From Liolophura sinensis (lineage: Eukaryota; Mollusca; Polyplacophora; Chitonida; Chitonidae), in assembly GCF_032854445.1 (NCBI RefSeq), contig NC_088300.1:14663191-14727190 (forward strand): DNA of 64,000 bases. The letters run 5' to 3'. Below are positions 12,501-21,509 of this stretch, in pieces. The notes below the pieces were generated by a model. It did no database searches. It had not been told where the DNA came from and saw only the letters and a list, made by a program, of their open reading frames with translations. Numbering within the stretch: position 1 is the first letter of the stretch; the number at the start of each line of letters is the position of its first letter. Position numbers and translations under genes: made by a program.

Positions 12501-14111
12501 ACCTACCAGGAATTGACAGCGGAGACGACTATGACTACAGATATACAAATTATTTGGTGCCCAGCAGTAGTATACTGAAGCCAGCAAGGAAAGTGCAGAG
12601 GTATTGAAGGTAAGCTTTTGGAACAAGACAGGGCTGTAATGTATACATAATCACAGCCATATAAAACTATCTGATACTGTACCTGTACATGTCTTCAGTT
12701 GTATATATGTAGTAGTATTCTGAAACTGTTTCTATTTCTTGAGTTCGATGCATGTGGTAATATTCCGGAGCTGTGACTTTCTATTTCTTCAGTTCTATGC
12801 AGTTAGCCGTATTCTGACAGCGTACCTTTATATTAATAGATTTGTATAGCAGGACTCAGACAGTGTACTTTCGTATTCCTTCACTGATAAAGTAATCTTC
12901 TAACACCGTCACTTTTTATTCCGTCAGTTGTAAAAGCAATCTTCTGAACGGTGTGTTTTTCTGTTCCTTCAGTTGGCAACGCCATGTGTCTGCAGCTATG
13001 GCAGGAGAAGGCCAACACGCCCATCCACGCGTTACATTTCGGTTTCGGTCTCGGTTCGGTCATCTCTCCTCAAGTCACCAGACCGTTCCTGTCTCTCATC
13101 GTAAGGAACGGAACACTGATGAACCCGAACTCCACTGAGCTAGAGGACCACGGATTAAACAGCACCTCCATGGTAGTTCTCAGACCGTCTCGTATCGAGA
13201 TACCTTACTTCATCGTCGGAGGTGTAGTGTTTCTCATGGGAATGGCGTTTGTTGCTTTCCAGTTTGTCTACACCTCTGGAAGACCTGGATCACCCGACGT
13301 GGATAACGAGGATGCCCAGACGACGTTATCCGACGTAAAAAGCATATTTTTCTCAAGATCCGCCAAACGTCTTGATGTCATCATCTTGACCCAAGTATTT
13401 TTCTTTTACTTTTTTCTGTACGGAGGCACCAATCCGGTGGACACTTTCCTCTTCACCTATGCCGTTGAGAGTGACTTGGGTTTCACGAAGGACGAGGCAG
13501 CCTACCTGGACTCGGCATATTGGGCGAGTTTCACGGTGGGACGCTTCATCTCAGCAGTCGTGGCACATTGGGTGTCTGTCAACTATATGATATTCTTTGA
13601 AGTATTCGCCTCCGCCGGGGTCTTGGCTTTTCTGTCTTTTAAAGCTGTTGAAACCAAGACACTGCTGTGGGTGTTCTCGTGTCTGTATTCGGCGGCGTCA
13701 GCGCCCCTGTTCCCTTCTGGCACCGCCTGGGCAGATCGTTACATCAAGGTATCCGGCATTATCATCGCTGTTTTCGATGTGGGCTTCGGGGTAGCCGGCT
13801 TCATATTTCAATCTTTGGCCGGTCACTTGTTTACGCGGTACAACCCAAACTCGTTGCTGTATTTAAGCTTAGGAAGTGCAGTGGTTTTATGCCTGCTTAT
13901 GATCTCCATGAAGCTCGTGGGTGGTTGCCAAGGTGATCGTCATCGGCGACAAAGATACCAGAATGAACAGGTCAAGAAGATGCGGGAGTTTACTCCCGTG
14001 CCAACATGGCGGACTCGTACAAAATTTAGGAATTGTCATATTCGAAAAGTAGGCTTTCTATATGCAGTAATCAATACTGCATGTGGAATATATGTAAACA
14101 TCGGTGTTTGA
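4984..14111 (+). CDS. MFSD4-like: MFSD4-like major facilitator sugar transporter (3 exons)
   Basis: Exons 4984-5037, 10177-10486 and 12973-14111 join in phase (0, then 1) with GT-AG borders and give 500 residues, close to the roughly 510 usual for MFSD4 proteins. The start sits in a strong context (accATGG). Residues 1-18 begin transmembrane helix 1. Helix 2 ends in GCLNDRF (68-74), the MFS helix 2-3 loop. The start of exon 3 reads LHFGFGLGSVISP, and later come GGTNPVDTFLFTYAV and FPSGTAWADRY, blocks typical of MFSD4A/MFSD4B (NaGLT1). About twelve hydrophobic segments are visible. Family knowledge: MFSD4B is a plasma-membrane sodium-dependent glucose/fructose transporter; the substrate here is inferred. 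The C-tail is basic and cytosolic. An AATAAA lies at 14322-14327. Intron 1 (5.1 kb) and intron 2 (2.5 kb) are loaded with repeats. Exon 1 rests on hydrophobicity, start context and phase, so it is less certain than the others. Confidence 0.85.
6105..7044 (+). mobile_element. Possible solo LTR of a Gypsy-type retrotransposon
   Basis: The segment begins TGTTA and ends TAACA, as many LTRs do. It has a TATA box (TATATAA, 6224-6230) followed by a GC-richer transcribed-looking region. Near the end 'atataaagcattgtttacattgt' resembles an LTR polyadenylation region. No primer-binding site or gag/pol follows, and no 5-bp target duplication is visible at these ends, so the borders are uncertain. It could instead be another promoter-bearing repeat. 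Confidence 0.35.
7553..10053. mobile_element. Foldback-type transposon, 2.5 kb, with long inverted arms
   Basis: The two ends are near-perfect inverted copies: the left end AGTAGTATAGTATGTTGCAA returns as its reverse complement at the right end, and similarity continues for hundreds of bases. The left arm is about 7553-8805 and the right arm about 9008-10053; a short unique centre of about 200 bp lies between. CATGTC occurs directly outside both ends (7547-7552 and 10054-10059), a 6-bp target-site duplication. Arms are built of internal subrepeats: 'ccaatgggtg' beside 'gcgccaaaa', AT-rich 'tataacattgtatag' tracts, and a 'gaggaggatgag' block. No transposase frame is present; the open frames inside are repeat shadows. 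This architecture matches foldback elements, which are non-autonomous. The element sits in intron 1 of the MFSD4-like gene. Confidence 0.85.
9460..9508. repeat. (CA)n microsatellite
   Basis: An (AC)n run with one interruption, inside the right arm of the foldback element. A shorter GT run (about 8313-8322) lies at the mirror position in the left arm, so the arms have diverged here. Confidence 0.9.
11070..11932. repeat. Minisatellite, 48-bp unit, about 18 copies
   Basis: The unit reads 'ttctgtgcatgtagcagtat' then 'tctgaacactgcctttctat' then 'ttcttcag'. Two versions alternate (agcag...cactg and agtag...cattg), suggesting a higher-order period. Because 48 is 16 codons, both strands stay open and give false proteins with 16-residue repeats. 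Each unit contains a branch-point-like CTGAAC, a pyrimidine tract and an AG. Confidence 0.95.
12690..12972 (+). repeat. Degenerate units of the 48-bp minisatellite ending at a 3' splice site
   Basis: Diverged units can be followed up to the exon: '...cagtattctgaaactg...', '...ctatttcttcagttctatg...', '...gcaatcttctgaacggtgtg', 'tttttctgttccttcag'. The last unit provides the splice acceptor of exon 3 of the MFSD4-like gene. Confidence 0.75.
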
Positions 14112-15076
14112 GTATAAAGTTTCGTAAAAGGGTTGGGTGATGCACGTTTGTGAATTAACACTCCTTATTTGGCCATCTCTATTCAGTGGTTGTAATATTT
14201 TCTGTTTACCTTATATTCATTTCGAGGTTAACCTTTCCAAGGAAATATGTACATTACGTTTTAAAGCATATACCCGCAAGCCTTCATCGCATTTCTCATG
14301 ACAAAGTCTAACATAACATATAATAAATAACTAAGTTTATGGTGCGATTTGGTAAACAGAAATTTCAGTATTTATATTCATAAACCTATCAGAACACAAA
14401 AGAATACATTTAAGTGGGGGAGACGGCCAAATAAAATAGCTCCTCCTGTCCGCCCGGTGTGTTCATTTAATACAAGGAGATTTTGTACCATGAACATGTA
14501 AAATTAATAATTCCAAGAAGTTTGGTGGAATGGAGGCAACTGGGCAAACGCAAGAAATTGTTCCTTTCTCCCAAAAGTATAGAGACACTGAGGATGTCTA
14601 ATAAGTTGAGTTGAATGGTTATTAATATCTGCTTTGTGATGTGAACGCTGTTTCTTTTTTATTTGCATGTTTGTCGAAAAAGTTATACACATGTTTACAA
14701 CAGCTGCTTGCACACGACATTGACGTGTTTTGGTGTTTTAATTTTCCTACCATATAGTTGATTTTGTCAGGGTAGAACCCTGCAGCGCAACCAACGCCGG
14801 ATAGAGTAGCCGTTTTACTCACTTGACACCGATTATAGTGGACGGCAGGCCAGTTTAACATGATCTGCTACTAGATTACACTTTACTGATTTGTTTAACG
14901 CACACCGTGCTCAATAATTTTCACCTATATGACGGCGACTACATTTATAGGTGGCAGAAACCGGAGTACCTGGGGGTAATCCTCCTATCTTAAAGTCGTG
15001 GATGAAACAACTCATTGGTCAAGGGAAAGATACTCACAGCGAGCCAGCGCATTAACAGTCTGAACCAGGATCTCAC

Positions 15077-15320
15077 TTTATTTCTTTGATTGGTGTTTTT
15101 TTTACTTAAGAACATTTTCCTCAGACAACAGAGGTCAGCTTTATGGTAGGAGAAAACCGGACAAAGCCATAGGGAAACCCGCGGCCATCTGAAGATTGCA
15201 GGCAGACGTACGGCCATAGAGGAAGCCAGCATCAGCTGGACTTGAACTCACAGCCACGGCATTGGTGAGAGGCTCATCAATCATGCAAGGCTAGTACGCT
15301 AACCAAGACATCGATCTGGT
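15077..15320 (-). mobile_element. tRNA-headed SINE, dominant family, diverged copy
   Basis: Read on the minus strand it has 'gtgagttcaagtccagctg' (B-box region), 'gaggaagccagcat' on plus, and the 3' end that normally reads 'gtaaaacaccaatcaa', here decayed with a T-run insertion. Nearly full length. Confidence 0.7.
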
Positions 15321-15537
15321 TAAATTGTCCCAAACTTGGGACAGCGCCGACATCTCATTTAAGATATACTTGTAAAAAAATCCAGTGTATATAAATGAAC
15401 AGTCCTTTCATTATAGAGAACGAAAATCAGCTGTCGGTAAATTAGAATATTTACACTTCTGGTCTTTATTTTAAATGTCATTGGTTACAACAGCGTATGT
15501 GTGGTCATAACATTTTGCTCTGTTATTATGAATAGCT

Positions 15538-15778
15538 GAAGTGTGTAGACTCACAAGAGATACAAGGTAACGCTGAAGGAGGTAGCTGATATCATGAAGT
15601 GTGTAGACAACTCACAAGAGATAGAAGGCAACGCTGAAGGAGGTAGCTGATATCATAAAGTGTGTGGACAACTCACAAGAGATAGAAGGCAATGCTGAAG
15701 GATGTAGCTGATATCATGAAGTGTGTAGACAAATCACAAGAGATAGAAGGCAACGCTGAAGGAGGTAGCTGATATCAG
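15538..15778. repeat. Tandem repeat, 61-bp unit, 4 copies
   Basis: Four copies start at 15538, 15596, 15657 and 15718: 'gaagtgtgtagacaactcac', 'aagagatagaaggcaacgct', 'gaaggaggtagctgatatca'. The first copy lacks 3 bp. Similarity is high, so the array is fairly recent. Confidence 0.93.
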
Positions 15779-17168
15779 CATACAGCGGTTGTAGCATTAT
15801 ACAGAGTGATGGCAAGACCATAAAACCAGTACCATTAGCATTGATGTCAAACCCCAAAAATTTGTTAGCTTTGTATGAAGAAATATCAAACTCTGAAGAT
15901 TTTCACACTGAAAATGTTGAAACAGACAAAAAAACGAAAGCGTAAGTCACTTAACAATGCTGAATTCTCAGCTTCATTAGGCGTAGATTAATGAAAAATG
16001 TCATTTATACGATTGTGCTGGCTGTCGGATATTATTGATATGTTGACATTCAGAGCAAGTACAGTTGGGACAGGGAAAAGTACTGTCCCTTACTCCGCAC
16101 TGCGTTTTACATATATATTCTATTTTTATGAAATCGGATGTATCTTCACAGAGCAGAGATTCTAAAATGAAAATGGAGGTCATTTCCTCGTAACTTTGGA
16201 GTGATTGGTCACTGCTTTGCTTTATAATTTACACAAAACCCCCTGATTTTGTGTAGGATTGTATCACGCATAGCCAGTACATAAAACATCATCTTCACGC
16301 AGATGTCAAAATGGTTCGTGAAAACCCTTCAAATATGTTGACGAAAACAATCTGAACTTTCAAGGTTTTTGTGGATTATACTCAGGATTTTTTCAGCGAT
16401 TTGTGTAATAAATAATGTTACACTAAGAACGGTATAAATTCAAGCATCTGTGGACCGCCAGAGTAAACGGAACCACACGACGGGCGTGTTAAACGAGATG
16501 GTTTTTTTTTTTACATAATAAAACGCTCTTAGCTAGCGTAATTTACCGTTAAACGCACGAATAAAGGGAGACAATTCTCTATGAAACGTTTAAGTAATAT
16601 CTCTAAAGATACGGAGCCAATAACGGTAAGACCACGTGACGTTCACATACATCTCTCATGACCTATACGGAGAGTCTTCAATGCAGTCTTCATCACAGAT
16701 TTCATGGATTGTTGTATGATGATATGCTATACTTACAAATAGGTGAACCGCAAAAATGTTTGATCTAAAACTGAAAATCATCAGAGTTAATACGTGTTCA
16801 TTGTTTTGATTCATTTCTCGATTGTTCTATACACTGGTATGAATTTGCAGCTTATTTTCGACCGGAAGTAAACCACAAAATCTGACGGTCTGCTCAAAAC
16901 ACCGTGGCTTGTTTTCCTTGGATTTTGGAATGTCTTGACGTCAAAGTGAAGCTGGTTTATTCATTTGAATGGCGACGATGTCATAAAAACTGTTACACTT
17001 TTAACTTAAATCATGGGCATCGCCAGTAACGTCGAGAAGTTCTAAAAACATTCCAAGATATAACAGTTACTTTGGACAATTATAGATTCATATAAATTCG
17101 TCTTAGTTTAAGGCTCTCTAGTAACCCAAGTAGTTTACAACATTTTATGTAAATGAGTCCACCAGCAC

Positions 17169-20100
17169 TCAGTTATTGTCAGCAACATCGCCATCGTTAG
17201 CCACATCGCTGTCTTCACCAACAGTGGGGATCGGCTGGAAATAGGCTGTCTGATCAGATTTTCTCCTCAACACTTCCACAGCCCTAAACATGAAAACCAG
17301 AGGAAAATGGAAATAGATTATGTGGAGAAAATACATGTACAAGCGATCTACCTACGACATGCACGCATGTTGTTGTGAACGGCTGTTCGTATATGACAGA
17401 ATATGCGCATGTGATGCGGATGGGACAAATGCGTGGATGTGACTGACTGTGCGGTTTTTGATAGGTTGTGCAGAAATGGTAAAATTGTGCTGATGTGACA
17501 GCTTACGAGGTTATGACTTACTGTGGGTATGTGACAGAATATGGGCATCTGACGTATGGTGTGGATGTCAGAGAACAGAATTTACGGATGTAACCGAATT
17601 TGCGGATGTGACAGATTGTATGGATGTGACGGACTGTGGGTTTTGACAGGCAGAAACCATAGTGCTGGCCGGCATTGAGTAAGTAAAATATTCTTGAGTA
17701 TGGCGTGACACATCAAACCAGGTTAATAAAAAATGAATTAAAGAATATGAACAGGTGACAGACTGTGGGGAAGTGATAGAATATGCGGATGTGATAGGAC
17801 GCGCGGATTTGAGAGATTGTGTTGATATAACAATAGGTTACATTTGTGGTTTACAACTGTCGCCATGAGAATTAGGTCTATTAAGAGGCACTATATAAGA
17901 GTGAATCTAAAACCGAAATTAAAACCGAAACAGTTCCCTGTACAAACACAAGTATAGATAAAGATTAACACGTTAGACAAACACATAAGTAAATGCCTTA
18001 CCCCATCATGACGCATGTCAGAAATATGAGACATGACATGACCAGATAGACGAGACCCGGGAAACTGGACACGGTCGAAGCATAGACAGTATTGAATAAA
18101 GAGCTCCCAAATGTAAAACATATCAACTGTATACTGCTGATGCCTGCAAACAGAGACCCTGCGGAGAGAAAAACAATATCTGCCTGAAATAAAAACAATA
18201 AAGTCGACGACAACGTTGAAACTGACAAAGTAAAAGGAAAGTATAAGTCATATAACTGTACTGAACTGTCGGACCCAGACAGATACACAAACATAAGTAT
18301 ACATAAATAACAGAAACATTTCATTTTACGTCATTACCTTGGCTGTCGGACTTGACACTAAAATAGTTAAAAATAAATTACTCTGTGCAATGAATACTAA
18401 ATCATTCCATTTAAAACCATGATGATGATTAATGTACGAAATGTACACTTCTGAATTTGACAAATTCTTCGGATGTCGGGTCCAAACTGTGCAAAAAAGT
18501 ATCGCACTTTGATTTAACGCTCACGTGGTTGTGAACTACCTCTTTGCTTCACAAACACAACAAGATAACAACAGGGAAATATTACTAAAAGGAACACACG
18601 TTTAGACGACTTGAACCGACTTGTTTTTAAGCACCATTTGAGCTACTTAAAGGTACTAAAATGAACTTGCAGAAAACGGGTTTCAATAAATCCCCACCAT
18701 CTTGGGCTGATGGTAATGGTAAGTATCTATTTTAAAAACAGACAATATTTTGCTTACCTTGTTCGTTTGGCCCAACCAAAAGTGAAGACACCGATTTTAT
18801 CATTGATGCCGGCATGGAACTAAGGAAACCCGCAATAGGTGCTAAAATGGAGAAGAAATAAGCATATCCTGAATTACTTAGGTAACTCAGTTGAAACGTG
18901 TCTTTATGATATGAAATCCAAATGTTAATTCTGTACGTCAATGCTCAATGTTATACCTCTACCATGTACATGTTATTCCTTAGCCTTAAAGCTTTAAATG
19001 TAACAATATATTCATATTGGGTGTATGAAGGTATACATGTATGTTCATACAGGGTGTTAATTTATTTTTTTTATTTGGTTGGTGTTTTACGCAGTACTCA
19101 AGAATATTTCACTTATACGATGGCGGCCAGCATTAAGGTGGGAGGAAACCGAGCAGAGCCCGGGGGAAACCCACGACGATCCGCAGGTTGCTGACAGACC
19201 TTTCCACTTACAGCCGGAATGGAAGCCAGGTAGAGGGTTTAAAAGGTATATATTCATAGAAGGTTTAAAAGATATATATATATTCATGCAGGAGTGAGTG
19301 CTTGGGGTTTAACGTCGTACTTAACAATTTTTCAGTCATATGACGACGAAGGAATCCATAGTGCCTCCTTGTTGCAGGACAGTTTTAGTGCTGCCTCATT
19401 GAGACGAGTTACCGAAGCCGCCCCGCCAGAGCCATTATACTGATACGGGTCAACTAGTTGTTCCCTTCATGCTGAACGCCAAGCGTGTGACCCGACCCAG
19501 GACTGACCCCTGGAATAATATCTACCGCTCCCGAAGCCGATGCCCTACCCACTGTGTTAGTAGAGCATGTGCTATGGAGGCCGGTATGTTCATGCAGGAT
19601 ATTAAAGGTACATATGTTCATACAGGATGTTAAAGGTATATATGTTCATTTAGGGCGTTAAAAATGTATACGTTCATACATGGTGTTAAAACTATATACA
19701 TTCATACAGGGTGTTAAAACTATACCTGTTCATACAGGGTGTTAAACGTATATGTGTTCATACAGGGTGTTAAAACTGTACATGTTCATACATGGTGTTA
19801 AAATCGTTTGATTTATTTATTTATTTGATTGGACAGGTGTTTTACGTGGAACTAATATTCAAGATTATTCTGACTGGAGGAAACCTGGCAGAGCCCGGGG
19901 GAAACCCATCCGCAGGTTGCTGGAAGACCTTCTTACGTACGGTCGGAGAGGAAGCCAATTTTTTCGAAACTTTGTAATAAACAACTACTCCTCGGTTATC
20001 ATACGTGGTAAATTCCCAACATTGCATAGAAGATATGGAAAGTACAATAGCATCTTTCACGTATACATTTAGTTATTCATAAATTGAACTGACAGCGATT

Positions 20101-21509
20101 GCTTTGGTTAGGAGACTCCTCGGTCATTGCGTCTCGCTGGCGTGCTAACCACCTCGGCCCCGAATAATGGTTTGATGTACACATATATGCCATGAAGCTC
20201 GAAACAATATTCTGCAATTTTCAAAGTCATGTCAATACCATGGTCGGAAGATGGCAATAATGAATGCAGTCTCTTTTCACTCCCCCCCCCCCCCCCTCCC
20301 CGCTTCCCATCCCTGCCATAGGCAGAGGTCAAAACAAAACTCACCGAAGAAAAGCATGACGTCATTTACAGCTAGTCCTGTCATCAAAAGCTCGCCAATC
20401 TCGGATAACAGTCCAAACACACCAACGACATTTTCATGGACACATCGTGTGAGCGGCCGTAACAGCAGAAGCATACAGGAGACCTGTACAGTGGTTCCCA
20501 CAGCACTCCAAATGCCTAGTTTAACGGAGCGCCAGCAAAACGGGAAGCCCATCTGGAAAAGTGTACTTAAAACTCCTTTCCCTATCAGAACCATTTCTAA
20601 GAGGAGATAGGCTAGAAGTAGTAGCATAAGCTGAGGCCGCTTGTTTCCTTCCCTTGGCTTGATGTAAGTTTTAACGGTTGATGTCAGTCTATTGAAGCTC
20701 ATAATAGGATCGTCTGACGGTTCGACCGTTTCAGGTAAAAACAATACGACTAGAAATACGACCAACGTAAACAGCACAAGAGCAACCACCAATGGATAAA
20801 AAAATCCAGCCGCCCTGATAAAATACCCGGTTCCTAGGGATACAGCCGACGCACAGACTCCGTTGAGCGCCTGTACTATTGTTATCCGGAAAGTTCGTGT
20901 CTTTCCGGGCTCGGTTACGTCCGCCAAGTAGGCTAATGCCGCCACGAAGCACGTGCCAAACGATCCAAGGCAGCCATCCAGAAATCCGGCAATCAGTAAG
21001 ACATACAGAGGCCAGTTCAACTTTACGACCAGCATGGTTAGTAGCATCTTTATCATTGTTCCCACAGTAGGAATGACCATGCCCAACTTTCTACCCCGCG
21101 AATCTGTGATGGCCCCTATAACTAACGTGGAGAAGATTCCTGGAACAGCGTTTGAGAGGCCGATATAAAGAAGCCATTCAGCAGATTCCCGTTCTGCCAT
21201 TTCCTCAGCTTCCTGTTCCTCACTGGTGTTGTTGTAACAAGAGTTGCCTAGGCTGCTGGTTCCGTTGTGACTATGGCTGGCCCCTATTTCCCGTTTCTCG
21301 TCAAGCATTCGATGAAACAAATACTGCTGTATTGTCGGATAATATGACACAAGACCGGCGTACGTGACAACGACAATCAGCTCTAAAAGTCCGGTTCGAA
21401 CACGAACCCTTGGTTTAAATTCCCCGCCGCTAACAACAGACGGCGCCATCTTTGAATTAGTTGACTTCTGAGTTCCTTGAGCAAGTCTGTTGGAGGAGAA
21501 TGACATCAT
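17169..21509 (-). CDS. SLC46-like: SLC46-type transporter (proton-coupled folate transporter family), 4 exons
   Basis: Minus-strand exons 21509-20345, 18841-18758, 18158-18002 and 17283-17169 join in phase (1, 1, 2) with GT-AG borders and give 506 residues. I start at the MM pair at 21509; upstream in-frame residues look like 5' UTR or intron because a T-rich tract and AACAG precede it. Helix 1 is followed by a long extracellular loop with two N-glycosylation sequons (near residues 82 and 93) and two acidic stretches. The MFS loop motif TDSRGRK is at 135-141. Exon 2 reads SMIKSVSSLLVGPNEQG, and exon 3 has SSIQLICFTFGSSLFNTVY, blocks characteristic of SLC46A proteins. The C-tail is hydrophilic and acidic. 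Family knowledge: SLC46A1 carries folate with protons, and SLC46A2/A3 carry other organic or peptide-like solutes; which applies here is unknown. A polyadenylation signal (TTTATT on plus) lies at 16956-16961. Confidence 0.9.
17395..17830. repeat. Decayed short tandem repeat in the last intron of the SLC46-like gene
   Basis: Many loose copies of a unit of about 18 bp ('cggatgtgacagaatatg' and variants) fill 17395-17640 and resume at 17755-17830. A SINE 3' fragment (17668-17735, 'aaatattcttgagtatggcg') sits between the two blocks. Confidence 0.6.
19062..19231 (-). mobile_element. SINE, dominant family, 3' part
   Basis: Minus-strand copy: 'tggtgttttacgcagtactc', 'aagaatatttcacttatacg', 'atggcggccagcattaagg', then the 'gagcccgggggaaaccc' block. 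Lacks the tRNA head. Confidence 0.85.
19293..19583 (+). mobile_element. Dispersed repeat family B ('ggggtttaacgtcgtac')
   Basis: Contains 'gtttaacgtcgtacttaac', 'aatttttcagtcatatgacg', 'attatactgatacgggtcaa' and 'gtgacccgacccaggactga'. A related copy lies at 42965-43446 and shorter pieces near 47057 and 54490. It has no open frame and looks like a non-autonomous element. Confidence 0.75.
19805..20166 (-). mobile_element. SINE, dominant family, interrupted full-length copy
   Basis: The 3' end starts at 19805 (tttatttatttgattgg...) and the tRNA-like head ends at about 20166 ('gctaaccacctcggccccga', which is 'ggggccgaggtggttagc' on minus). About 130 bp of unrelated sequence at 19965-20100 lies inside it. 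Confidence 0.8.
20281..20299. repeat. Poly-C tract
   Basis: Sixteen C in a row within a C-rich run, in the SLC46-like intron just past the donor site. Reads as Gly in the unspliced minus frame. Confidence 0.9.

Larger units (their letters stand above)
10487..12972 (+). other. Intron 2 of the MFSD4-like gene, mostly minisatellite
   Basis: The intron runs from GTAGCATG to TTCCTTCAG. Degenerate copies of the 48-bp unit occur from about 10780 to 10930 and from about 12690 to the acceptor; a homogeneous array lies between. 11935-12660 is non-repetitive as far as I can see and holds no recognisable exon. Confidence 0.75.
14112..17168. other. Convergent intergenic region between two transporter genes
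   Basis: It separates the stop codons of the MFSD4-like (+) and SLC46-like (-) genes. It contains an AATAAA for each gene (14322-14327 on plus; TTTATT at 16956-16961 for the minus gene), an old minus-strand SINE and a 61-bp tandem repeat. No gene was recognised in between. Confidence 0.65.
19020..19800. repeat. Minisatellite, unit about 31 bp, interrupted by inserted repeats
   Basis: Units of the form 'gttcatacagggtgttaaa' plus 'actatatat' occur at about 19042-19060, 19230-19290 and 19590-19800. A SINE and a second dispersed repeat separate the blocks. Confidence 0.8.
18842..20344 (-). other. First coding intron of the SLC46-like gene
   Basis: It runs (minus strand) from GTGAGT at 20344 to the acceptor TTTTAG at 18842. 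It holds a 31-bp minisatellite broken by repeats, two minus-strand SINEs and a poly-C tract. No additional exon is needed, since the reading frame joins across it. Confidence 0.8.

Noticed and set aside
20277-20344. C-terminal end of the unspliced SLC46-like frame (Gly-rich)
   Set aside because: It reads through a good donor into intron and poly-C; splicing to 18841 restores the family sequence.
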